DNA of 64,000 nucleotides, taken from positions 3,100,001 through 3,164,000 of the forward strand of contig NZ_CP107899.1 of the NCBI RefSeq assembly GCF_036013915.1. Direction: 5' to 3'. The translations under genes and the position numbers were made by a program. Below are positions 1 through 7,307 of this stretch, in pieces. Below the pieces are notes generated by a model that made no database searches, was not told the origin of the DNA, and saw nothing but the letters and a program-made list of their open reading frames with translations. The stretch comes from Streptomyces sp. NBC_00464. Its GTDB lineage: Bacteria; Actinomycetota; Actinomycetes; Streptomycetales; Streptomycetaceae. Within the stretch, counting starts at the first letter, position 1. Each line of letters begins with the position of its first letter.

Positions 1-1660
1 CCAGCCGGCGCGAGCGCAGCCACTCCCCCACGGCCTTGGCCTGCGGGTCGAAGCGGTGCTGGGCGGCGACGCCTTCGCCGAGGAGCCCGTGGACCGTGAA
101 GTTCAGGGCGCGCAGGTTCGGCAGGACATGGCGTACGACGGTGAGGCCGGCGGTCTCCGGGAGGAGTGCGCGGAAGCGCTCGACGGTCAGCTCATGGGCC
201 AGCCACCGCCAGGCCTCGTCGCTGCGGACCCACACCCCGACATTGGCGTCGCCGCCCTTGTCGCCGCTGCGGGCCCCCGCGACAAGCCCGAGGGGTGCGG
301 TCCGGGTGGGTCCGGCGGCCAACGGCTCGGGCAGCTCGGGCTGTTCGACCTCGGCCAGGACCTGCGTACGCGCGGCCGGCTCCTGCGCCTCACGCCGCCC
401 GTCGGGCAGCACGGCCACCTGCTCCACGTCCCCGGCCGGTACGTACCGCGCCTCGAACACCCCGTAGGGCGCGCCCTTTCCGGGCGGGGCGGTGACATGG
501 AAGCCCGGGTAGCTGCCGAGCGCCAGCTCGATCGCGGCACCGGACAGGGCGCGCCCCACGGCGTCGGGATCCTGGTCGCGGACGACGAGCCGCAGCAGGG
601 CGCTCGCGGTCTCCTCGGTGGCGGCATCGGCCCGGTCGGTACGGGCGAGCTCCCAGCGCACCTCGTCCGGCTGCCGCCCGGCCCGTGCGAAGGCGTCCGC
701 GAACTGGTCCTGTACAAGCCGCGCTTTGGCCTCGATGTCGAGTCCGGTGACGACGAAGACGACCTCGTTCCGCCAGCCGCCGAGGCGGGTGAGCCCGGCC
801 TTGAGCGTGGGCGGCCGGGCCTCGCCCTTCACCCCGGAGATCCTGACCCGGTCGGGGCCGTCGGGGGTCAGCCGTACGGTGTCGAGCCGGGCGGTGACGT
901 CGGGGCCCGCGTACCGGGCGCCGCCGGTCTCGTACAGCAGCTGGGCGGTGACGGTGCCGAGGTCGACGACGCCGCCGGTGCCGTCGTGCTTGGTGATGAC
1001 GCTCGCGCCGTCGGCGTGGATCTCGGCGACGGGAAAGCCGGGGCGGCGGATGTCGTGGCCGCGGAAGAAGGAGTAGTTCCCGCCGGTGGCCTGGGTGCCG
1101 CACTCCAGTACGTGCCCGGCGACGACGGCCCCGGCGAGCGCGTCGTGGTCCTCGGGCCCCCAGCCGAAGTGTGCGGCGGCGGGTCCGGTGACGAGGGCGG
1201 CGTCGGTGACCCTGCCGGTGACGACGACGTCGGCGCCGGCCCGCAGGCAGGCGGCGATGCCCGCCCCGCCGAGGTAGGCGTTGGCGGTGAGGTATCCGTC
1301 GGGGACGGGGAGGCTGTCGCCCTCGACGTGGGCGACGCGCACGGGCACGCCCACCTTCCCGGCCAGCTCGCGTACGGCGTCGGCCAGTCCTGCAGGGTTG
1401 AGGCCGCCCGCGTTGGCGACGATCTTCACCCCGCGCTCGTGGGCGAGGCCGAGGCCTTCCTCCAGCTGGCGCAGGAAGGTGGTGGCGTAGCCGCGTGCGG
1501 GGTCCTTGAGCCGGCTGCGGCCGAGGATGAGCATGGTCAGCTCGGCGAGGTAGTCGCCGGTGAGGACGTCGAGGGGGCCGCCGGTGAGCATCTCGCGCAT
1601 GGCGTCGAAGCGGTCGCCGTAGAACCCGGAGGCGTTGCCGATCCGCAGCGGCGCGGTCAC
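1..1660 (-). CDS. Acyclic terpene utilization AtuA-family protein (DUF1446), 3' end beyond window
   Basis: This reads as the AtuA/DUF1446 family, which is linked to catabolism of acyclic terpenes and branched acyl-CoAs. The frame is open from GTG at 1660 to the window edge (553 codons) with no stop, so the C-terminus is missing here. The N-terminal DUF1446 domain starts RIGNASGFYGDRFDAM and includes DVLTGDYLAELTM. Near the C-terminus GDKGGDANVGVWV marks the small AtuA-like second domain often fused to it. The GTG start overlaps the stop of the upstream TIGR03084 gene (GTGA, 1657-1660), so the two are probably translationally coupled. The catabolic role is inferred from the family; the substrate is unknown. 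The partner acyl-CoA enzymes, if any, would lie to the left of the window. Confidence 0.88.
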   Translation of the reverse strand, partial: MTAPLRIGNASGFYGDRFDAMREMLTGGPLDVLTGDYLAELTMLILGRSRLKDPARGYATTFLRQLEEGLGLAHERGVKIVANAGGLNPAGLADAVRELAGKVGVPVRVAHVEGDSLPVPDGYLTANAYLGGAGIAACLRAGADVVVTGRVTDAALVTGPAAAHFGWGPEDHDALAGAVVAGHVLECGTQATGGNYSFFRGHDIRRPGFPVAEIHADGASVITKHDGTGGVVDLGTVTAQLLYETGGARYAGPDVTARLDTVRLTPDGPDRVRISGVKGEARPPTLKAGLTRLGGWRNEVVFVVTGLDIEAKARLVQDQFADAFARAGRQPDEVRWELARTDRADAATEETASALLRLVVRDQDPDAVGRALSGAAIELALGSYPGFHVTAPPGKGAPYGVFEARYVPAGDVEQVAVLPDGRREAQEPAARTQVLAEVEQPELPEPLAAGPTRTAPLGLVAGARSGDKGGDANVGVWVRSDEAWRWLAHELTVERFRALLPETAGLTVVRHVLPNLRALNFTVHGLLGEGVAAQHRFDPQAKAVGEWLRSRRL

Positions 1661-2451
1661 CGGCCCGCCTTCGGGGCGCGTCCCGCCCCGGCGGGCCCGG
1701 CGAAGGCCTGCGCGATGTCCAGCCAGGCGTCGGCGTCGGCGCCCTCGGCCCGGACGGCGAGGTCGTCGCGGTGGGCGCGCTGGGTGACCAGCAGGCAGAA
1801 GTCGTGCAGCGGGCCGGTGACACGCTGCGCGGCACCCTCGGGGCCGTAGGCGATCAACTCACCGTCCGGCCCGTCCAGTTCCACCCGGAACTCCTCTCCC
1901 GGCACCTGGATCCCCCGTACGAGGAAGGCGTAGTCCCGGGCCCGGACCCCGATCCGCGCGACGTGCCGCAGCCGGGCGGTGGGGGCGCGGGTCACCCCGA
2001 GGGCGTCGGCGACGTCCTGGCCGTGGGCCCAGGTCTCCATGAGCCGCCCGGTCGCCATGGAGGCCACGCTCATCGGCGGCCCGTACCAGGGGAACCGGGT
2101 CCCGGCGGGCGCCGCCCGCAGGGCTTCCTGGAGGCGCTCCCGGCCGGTGCGCCAGCGGACGAGGAGGGCTTCCGGGGCGTACGCGGTGACGACCTCCTCG
2201 GCGGCCCGGTCGACGAAGCCCTCGGGGTCCTTCATCGCCCTGGCGACCTCGTCGCCGAACCGCTCGGGCTCCGTGACGGAGAGCAGCGCGACCTCGTCGG
2301 TCCAGGAGAGATGGGCCACCTGATGGGCGACCGTCCAGCCGTCGGCGGGGGTCGCACCCGCCCATTGCGCGGCGTTGAGCCCGGCGACGAGCAGATCGAG
2401 CTCCCCGCTCTCGCTGCGCAGGTCGTCGAGCACGGCTGAGGCATCGGACAC
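1657..2451 (-). CDS. TIGR03084 family mycothiol-dependent-fold metal-binding protein
   Basis: A 264-aa protein of the TIGR03084 family, which shares the DinB/MDMPI four-helix metal-binding fold. The N-terminal helix bundle carries WTVAHQVAHLSWTDEVALL, whose histidines are the expected metal ligands. The family conserves LMETWAHGQDVADALGV, seen in the middle third. I chose GTG at 2451 (VSDASAVLDD) because GAGGGGAG lies just upstream; longer frames read through non-coding sequence. The stop overlaps the GTG of the AtuA-like gene by four bases, a pairing that suggests both work in the same catabolic pathway. The actual reaction is not known; a thiol-dependent isomerase or transferase is the analogy from MDMPI. 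Confidence 0.85.
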   Translation of the reverse strand: MSDASAVLDDLRSESGELDLLVAGLNAAQWAGATPADGWTVAHQVAHLSWTDEVALLSVTEPERFGDEVARAMKDPEGFVDRAAEEVVTAYAPEALLVRWRTGRERLQEALRAAPAGTRFPWYGPPMSVASMATGRLMETWAHGQDVADALGVTRAPTARLRHVARIGVRARDYAFLVRGIQVPGEEFRVELDGPDGELIAYGPEGAAQRVTGPLHDFCLLVTQRAHRDDLAVRAEGADADAWLDIAQAFAGPAGAGRAPKAGR

Positions 2452-2626
2452 GGTGCGCTCCCCTCGGGGCGTGGCGGTGTGTCCCGGAGCCTGCCAGGGG
2501 AACAGAAAACAATCAAGCGTGCTTGCATTGTTCTCCGGCTTCTTCCGCCGGGCCCTGCGGCATGTGCGCAGCCGACTCCGGGGCACCGCGTCGACCGCCG
2601 ATGGGCCGACGCCCCGCCCAACCCCG

Positions 2627-3145
2627 CTACTGCCCCTTCGACGCAGCCTCCGCCATCTTCGCCGTCGTGCTGGAGCCGTCCAGCGCCTCGCGGATGATGT
2701 CGGCGTGGCCGCTGTGGTGGGCGATCTCGCGGAAGATGTGCCACAGGACGCGGCGGACCGTCCACAGGACGGGCTCCGGGGGCGACCACGGGTACGCCGG
2801 CAGCGTGACCTCACGGTCGAGGTCGGTCTCCTCGCGTGCCGTACGGTCGAACGCCTCCGCCGCGGCGTGGAAGGCTTCCAGCAGCTCGGGCAACGTCTCG
2901 TCGTCGGTCATCCGGTTGCCGTCGGGGTCGAGGTCCGCCCAGTCGACCTTGGCGGGGGCGGTGCCCTCGACGACGTCCAGCCAGCTGCGCTGCACGAGCC
3001 CGAGGTGCTTCAGCAGTCCGCCGAGCGTCAGCTCGCTGACGGTCGTGCGGGTGCGTGCCTGTGCGTCGTCGAGGTTCGCGACGGTGTAGAGAAAATTGGT
3101 GCGCTGGTCGGTCGCGAGCGCGATCAGATCGTCGCTTTCCGGCAT
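2627..3145 (-). CDS. DinB family protein (DUF664-like)
   Basis: A 172-aa DinB/DUF664 protein, part of the superfamily of four-helix bundles that bind a divalent metal and often use mycothiol in actinobacteria. Histidines placed as in the family are visible in GGLLKHLGLVQRSW and in the C-terminal RRVLWHIFREIAHHSGHADI, the DinB signature. The start at 3145 (MPESDDLIAL) has an excellent ribosome site, GGAGG five bases before ATG; the longer frame upstream has none. It stands alone, in the same direction as the EamA gene upstream but 88 bases away from it. Substrate unknown. Confidence 0.88.
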   Translation of the reverse strand: MPESDDLIALATDQRTNFLYTVANLDDAQARTRTTVSELTLGGLLKHLGLVQRSWLDVVEGTAPAKVDWADLDPDGNRMTDDETLPELLEAFHAAAEAFDRTAREETDLDREVTLPAYPWSPPEPVLWTVRRVLWHIFREIAHHSGHADIIREALDGSSTTAKMAEAASKGQ

Positions 3146-3233
3146 GTTTTCCTCCAGGTCGGATATCGCGCCCACCCTAAGATCGAACTCCCGGGCGTGC
3201 AGCCGGAACCGCGGCATCCGTCCTCTCGGCTTC

Positions 3234-4187
3234 TCAGCGCTTTCCGGCGCCCCGCACCTGACTGCGTACCGCACCCATGCTCGCGCCGATGACGAGCGCG
3301 ATGGCCAGGGCGTCCGTCGTGGAGAGGGCCTGGTCGAGGATGAGGAATCCGGCGGCGGCGGCGATCGCGGGTTCCAGGCTCATCAGGATCGCGAAGGTGG
3401 GTGCGGGCAGTCTGCGCAGCGCCATGAGTTCGAGGGTGTACGGGAGGACCGAGCTCAGCAGCGCGACGGCGGCGCCGAGGCCGAGTGTGGACGGGACCAG
3501 GAGTTTCGAGCCCGACTCCATGATGCCGAGCGGCAGGGAGAGGACCGCGGCCACCACCATCGCCATGGCCAGCCCGTCGGCCTGTGGGAAGCGGCGGCCG
3601 GTGCGGGCGCTGAAGACGATGTATGCCGCCCACATGACACCCGCCCCGAGGGCGTACGCGGCACCGACCGGATCGAGCCGGTCGAAGCCCCCGCCGCTCA
3701 GCAGCAGCACGCCGCCCAGCGCGAGCGCGGCCCAGAGCACGTTGACGAGGCGGCGTGAGGCGAACACCGAGAGGGCGAGCGGGCCCAGCACCTCCAGGGT
3801 CACGGCGGCACCGAGCGGGATGCGGTCGGCGGCCTGGTAGAAGAGCGTGTTCATGCCCGCCATCGCGATGCCGAAGGCCACCACCGTGCCCCAGTCGGCG
3901 CGCGAGTGGCCACGCAGCTTCGGGCGGCAGACCACGAGCAGGACGAGGGCCGCGACGGCGAGCCGCAGCGTGACCACACCGAGCGCGCCGGCCTTCGGCA
4001 TCAGCAGCACCGCGACCGCCGAGCCGAACTGGACGGAGAGCCCGCCCGCGACCACCAGCGCGACCGGGGCGAGCGCCGCCCTGCGCCCTCCGGCGCGGGT
4101 GGGACCGCCCTGCTCACCGAGGGCGGCGACCGCCTCGGGGACGGCGACTGCTGCGGCCGGTTCTGCGGCGGTGCCCTGGTTGTTCAC
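3234..4187 (-). CDS. EamA/DMT family exporter (RhtA-like)
   Basis: A 317-aa drug/metabolite transporter with ten predicted membrane segments in two EamA repeats, resembling RhtA-type threonine/homoserine exporters (ends of repeats: QAADRIPLGAAVTLEVLGPL and LPAPTFAILMSLEPAIAAAAG). The N-terminal 35 residues are Ala/Glu-rich and cytosolic. I chose GTG at 4187; the ribosome site is weak, and internal starts are possible before the first membrane helix. It is divergent from a LysR gene, and a perfect inverted repeat lies between them, so LysR control is likely. Export of an amino acid or related metabolite is inferred from the family only. Confidence 0.87.
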   Translation of the reverse strand: MNNQGTAAEPAAAVAVPEAVAALGEQGGPTRAGGRRAALAPVALVVAGGLSVQFGSAVAVLLMPKAGALGVVTLRLAVAALVLLVVCRPKLRGHSRADWGTVVAFGIAMAGMNTLFYQAADRIPLGAAVTLEVLGPLALSVFASRRLVNVLWAALALGGVLLLSGGGFDRLDPVGAAYALGAGVMWAAYIVFSARTGRRFPQADGLAMAMVVAAVLSLPLGIMESGSKLLVPSTLGLGAAVALLSSVLPYTLELMALRRLPAPTFAILMSLEPAIAAAAGFLILDQALSTTDALAIALVIGASMGAVRSQVRGAGKR

Positions 4188-4236
4188 CTGTGGCCTGACT
4201 TTCTGACGTTTCGCGCGTACGGGTCGCGAGGAGCGA

Positions 4237-4256
4237 CAGTGCAACACAATGCACTG
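4237..4256. promoter_or_regulatory. Inverted repeat in LysR/EamA divergent region
   Basis: Perfect inverted repeat with arms CAGTGCA (4237-4243) and TGCACTG (4250-4256) and a 6-base spacer, in the 175-base region between divergent eamA-like and lysR-like genes. A further half-site, CTGCACT, follows at 4271-4277. Size and place fit a LysR-type operator, but the repeat lacks a clear T-N11-A core, so the assignment is inferred. Confidence 0.55.
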
Positions 4257-4362
4257 GTGAATTGAAGATACTGCACTCACTTCGTGCGGCACATCTCTCC
4301 ACCGTAGGGACCTGAGCGCGGCACGTGAAATGCGATGGAGGCTCCCGTTATGCTTCCCGCGC

Positions 4363-5310
4363 ATGAGCATGGGACAGGGTGGTGCGGGCCACGACCCGGC
4401 CGAGAACGCGGGCAGAAGCACGGGGCACACCGGGAGCGCCGGCCGTGGCATCGAGATCCGCCACCTGCGCGCCTTCCTCGCCGTCGCGGACGAGGCGAGC
4501 ATCACCCGCGCCGCCGCCCGACTCCGGCTCACCCAGCCCGCCGTGTCCCGGACCCTGGCAGCCCTGGAGTCACGCCTCGGCATCCGGCTCGTCGACCGCT
4601 CCACCCACCATCTGGAGCTCACCCCCGAAGGCGTCGCCTTCCGCGACAAGGCCGCCGCCGCGGTGGCCGCGTTCGACGAGGCGCTCGACCCCGGCGGACT
4701 GCGCCGCCGGCCGATCCGGCTCGGGCACGCCTGGTCCGCGTTCGGCCGGTACACCACCCCGCTGCTCCGCAACTGGCAGGAGCGCCATCCGCAGACCCCG
4801 CTGGAGCTCCGCCGGATCGACGACCGCACCGCCGGGCTGACCCGCGGCGAGGTCGATGCCGCACTGCTGCGCGGCCCCGTCGAGGCGCCGGGGCTGGTCA
4901 CGGAGGTGCTGTACGAGGAGGAGCGGGTGGCCGCCGTGGCGGCGGACGGCCCCCTCGCCTCCCGCACCACGCTCCGGCTGGCCGATCTGGCGACCGGCAC
5001 CGTCGTCCTGAACACCGTCTCCGGCACCACCACCCCCGAACTGTGGCCGCCCGACGCCCGCCCCGCCGCCACCCTGACCGTGGCCAACACCGACGACTGG
5101 CTGGCCGCCATCGCGGCGGGGCGCGGCACCGGGGTCTCGGCCGCGTCGACCGCCGGCATGCACCCGCACGCCGGGGTCGCCTACCGACCGCTCGTGGACG
5201 CCCCGGCCCTCCCGGTCCTGCTCGCCCGCCGCGACGCCCCCGGCCATCCGGCCCTCGCCGACCTCGCCTCGCTGGCCCGCGAGATCGTGGCGCGGGACGG
5301 CGGGCGATAA
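4363..5310 (+). CDS. LysR family transcriptional regulator
   Basis: A 315-aa LysR-type regulator. The winged helix-turn-helix sits at about residues 30-90 (IEIRHLRAFLAVADEASITR, then RLRLTQPAVSRTLAALE), followed by the substrate-binding domain (RRPIRLGHAWSAFGRYTTPL onward). The ATG at 4363 gives a roughly 30-residue polar extension before the HTH, slightly long for the family. Divergent transcription from the EamA exporter is the usual arrangement for a LysR protein and its target, and the repeat at 4237-4256 is a plausible binding site. The effector is unknown. Confidence 0.92.
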   Translation: MSMGQGGAGHDPAENAGRSTGHTGSAGRGIEIRHLRAFLAVADEASITRAAARLRLTQPAVSRTLAALESRLGIRLVDRSTHHLELTPEGVAFRDKAAAAVAAFDEALDPGGLRRRPIRLGHAWSAFGRYTTPLLRNWQERHPQTPLELRRIDDRTAGLTRGEVDAALLRGPVEAPGLVTEVLYEEERVAAVAADGPLASRTTLRLADLATGTVVLNTVSGTTTPELWPPDARPAATLTVANTDDWLAAIAAGRGTGVSAASTAGMHPHAGVAYRPLVDAPALPVLLARRDAPGHPALADLASLAREIVARDGGR

Positions 5311-5387
5311 GGGAATTTACGCGTACGGACGTGCAGTTGAGGCCCTGTGAAGGAGGCGCGAAACACGCGCCCACCACAGGGGGAACC

Positions 5388-6539
5388 ATGTCGGACCGCA
5401 ACGCAGGCAACGTCACCGTGCACGGCACCGTGGCCCCCGGATACGAGGCGGTGCGGGACGAGTTCGCCGCCGTACTCACCGAGGAGCACAACGAGCCGGG
5501 CGCGCAGCTCGCCGTGTACCGGGAGGGCCTGCCGGTCGTCGATCTCTGGGCCGGTGACGGGATCGACGGCGACTCGCTGCCCGCCGTCTTCTCGTCCACC
5601 AAGGGCGCGGCCCACCTCGTCGTCGCCCTGCTCGTGCAGGACGGCACCCTCGACCTGGACCGTACGGTCGCCTCGTACTGGCCGGAGTTCGCGGCCGAGG
5701 GCAAGGGCGCACTGACCCTGCGGGAGCTGCTGGGCCACCGCGCCGGGCTGATCGGCATCGAGGGCGGCTTCCCCGAGGCGGACCTGGCCGACGACCGGGT
5801 GCTCGCCGCCCGGCTGGCGGAGCGGGCCCCGTTCTGGGAGCCGGGCAAGGAGTACGGCTACCACGCGCTCGTGATCGGCGCGCTCACCGGTGAGGTGGTG
5901 CGGCGGGCCACGGGGCGTTCGATCCAGGAGCTGTTCGAGGAGCGCGTCCGCGCCCCGTACGGCCTGGACCTCTACATGGGGCAGCCCGCCGGGCTGGAGC
6001 CGCGCTACGTCCCCATCCGGCCCATGAACCCGACGCCGGAGCAGAAGGCAGAGCTCGCCGCCCGCCCCTTCGACCCGAAGAGCCTGCGGGCGATGGCCTT
6101 CAACGTGCCGACGGACCTGGTCGCGTGGATCAACACCCCGTCCGTGCGGGCGCTCGGCCCGGCCTCGGTGGGCGGCATCGGCTCGGCGCGCGCCCTGGCC
6201 GGGATGTACGCGGCCACGCTCTCGGAGTTCGCGGGCCGTCCCGCACTGCTCAAGCCGGAGACCCGCGCCGAGTTCGCCCGCGTCGGGCTCGCCGGCACCG
6301 ACCGGGTGACCGAGGAGACGGACCACTTCGGCCTCGGCTTCGAGCGCCCGCAGGAGGTCTACCCGTCCCTGGGCGATGACGCCTACGGCCACTGCGGCGC
6401 GGCGGGCTCGCAGGCGTTCGCGGACCCGGCGAGCGGGATCGCGTACGGGTACACACGACGGCGTTTCGCGTTCCCGGGCGGGGCGGCTCCGGAGAACGAG
6501 CGGCTGGTGGCGGCGGTGGTGAAGGCCGCGCGGCACTGA
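5388..6539 (+). CDS. Serine hydrolase, class C beta-lactamase fold (EstB-like esterase)
   Basis: A 383-aa member of the beta-lactamase/transpeptidase-like family, probably a cytoplasmic esterase rather than a lactamase because there is no signal peptide. The SxxK nucleophile motif is S69-S-T-K72 (VFSSTKGAAH). The second motif tyrosine is likely in EYGYHALVIG around residues 156-158, where lactamases have YxN. HCGAAGSQAFADP near residue 332 corresponds to the third, H/KxG-type motif. The ATG at 5388 has AGGGGGAA close upstream. It follows the LysR gene by 77 bases and ends in a strong hairpin, so it is probably its own unit. Substrate unknown; small esters are typical for this family. Confidence 0.88.
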   Translation: MSDRNAGNVTVHGTVAPGYEAVRDEFAAVLTEEHNEPGAQLAVYREGLPVVDLWAGDGIDGDSLPAVFSSTKGAAHLVVALLVQDGTLDLDRTVASYWPEFAAEGKGALTLRELLGHRAGLIGIEGGFPEADLADDRVLAARLAERAPFWEPGKEYGYHALVIGALTGEVVRRATGRSIQELFEERVRAPYGLDLYMGQPAGLEPRYVPIRPMNPTPEQKAELAARPFDPKSLRAMAFNVPTDLVAWINTPSVRALGPASVGGIGSARALAGMYAATLSEFAGRPALLKPETRAEFARVGLAGTDRVTEETDHFGLGFERPQEVYPSLGDDAYGHCGAAGSQAFADPASGIAYGYTRRRFAFPGGAAPENERLVAAVVKAARH

Positions 6540-6547
6540 GCCGATGA

Positions 6548-6570
6548 GGCGGGGCGGCTCCCGCCCCGCC
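6548..6570 (+). terminator. Hairpin terminator after serine hydrolase
   Basis: Perfect 10-base stem (GGCGGGGCGG, 6548-6557, with CCGCCCCGCC, 6561-6570) and a 3-base loop, nine bases after the serine hydrolase stop. There is no U tract, as is common in Streptomyces. It insulates the downstream toxin-antitoxin promoter. Confidence 0.75.
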
Positions 6571-6588
6571 CGTGCCCGGCCACCCCTG

Positions 6589-6617
6589 TTGCTGTACCTA
6601 CATTATGTAGCTACATT
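6589..6617 (+). promoter_or_regulatory. Leaderless promoter with embedded operator for toxin-antitoxin operon
   Basis: A -35 box TTGCTG (6589-6594) and a -10 box TACATT (6612-6617) are 17 bases apart. The -10 ends seven bases before the antitoxin ATG at 6625, so the transcript should start at or next to the start codon. A 21-base imperfect palindrome fills the spacer and the first bases of the -10 (6594-6614, one mismatched pair at 6597/6611, core CTACATTATGTAG). A repressor bound there would block polymerase, as expected for antitoxin autoregulation. Confidence 0.7.
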
Positions 6618-6624
6618 CAATGGC

Positions 6625-6906
6625 ATGGAGACGATCGGGCTGCGTGAACTCAACCAGAACCCGTCCAAGGCCGTGGCGCTGGTGCGCTCGGGCGTGCCCA
6701 TACTCGTCACCGACCGCGGCGTACCGGTCCTGCGCATGGTCCCCGAGGCCGAGACGCCGGACCCGCTCCGCCGCATAATCGAGTCCGGCGACGCCACTCC
6801 GCCGGCCGAGCAGGGCATGCCGGATCTGGCACCCGAACTCGCGCCGGACCTGCCGAGCCTGTCCGGCCTTCTGCTGTCGGAGCGCGACGAGGAGCGCCGG
6901 CGTTGA
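6625..6906 (+). CDS. Type II antitoxin, Phd/YefM family
   Basis: A 93-aa antitoxin. The N-terminal Phd/YefM DNA-binding fold is clear: METIGLRELNQNPSKAVALV followed by VPILVTDRGVPVLRMVPE. The C-terminal half is acidic and proline-rich and is the expected toxin-neutralising tail. No ribosome site precedes ATG 6625, which fits the leaderless promoter above. Its TGA overlaps the TTG start of the PIN toxin (TTGA, 6903-6906), so the two are coupled. The pair may represent a VapBC-type module with a Phd-type antitoxin, a common mix in actinobacteria. Confidence 0.9.
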   Translation: METIGLRELNQNPSKAVALVRSGVPILVTDRGVPVLRMVPEAETPDPLRRIIESGDATPPAEQGMPDLAPELAPDLPSLSGLLLSERDEERRR

Positions 6907-7307
6907 TCTACCTCGACTCCTGCGCACTCCTGAAGTTCATCAAGCCCGAACCCGAGTCCGAGGCCCTGCGTGCCTGGCGCGCGGCGCTTCCGGAGGGGAC
7001 GGAACTGCTCACGAGCGACCTGGCCCGGCTGGAGATCACCCGCACGCTGCACCGGGCCGGCGTCGACCCTCAGCGCATCGCGTACTTCGTCGCCCAGGCC
7101 GTCCGCGGCGTCTACCTGATCGACCTCACCAGCACCGTACTGGCGCGCGCGACCGCCTATCAGACCCGCAGGCTCGGCACCCTGGACTCCCTCCACCTGG
7201 CGACCGCCGATCCTTTCCGGGTGGGGCTCACCGCCTTCGTCACGTATGACAGCGAACTGGCCAGGGCCGCCACCGACTTCGGGCTTCCGGTGCACGCGCC
7301 CGCTTAG
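6903..7307 (+). CDS. PIN domain toxin (VapC-like ribonuclease)
   Basis: A 134-aa PIN domain protein, expected to cleave RNA with a Mg2+-dependent acidic site. The expected acids are visible: D5 in MIYLDSCALL, the Glu of DLARLEITR, the Asp of GTLDSLHLATA and the Asp of FVTYDSEL. It starts at TTG 6903, overlapping the antitoxin stop, so it is probably made only by coupling. Its stop (7305-7307) overlaps the stop of the convergent FAD dehydrogenase (7304-7306), with no room for a terminator between them. The target RNA is unknown. Confidence 0.9.
   Translation: MIYLDSCALLKFIKPEPESEALRAWRAALPEGTELLTSDLARLEITRTLHRAGVDPQRIAYFVAQAVRGVYLIDLTSTVLARATAYQTRRLGTLDSLHLATADPFRVGLTAFVTYDSELARAATDFGLPVHAPA

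Noticed and set aside
56..1849. A 597-codon plus-strand ORF across the AtuA-like gene
   Set aside because: It is Gly/Pro/Ala/Arg-rich with no domain; the minus strand encodes a clear AtuA-family protein. It is a high-G+C shadow frame.
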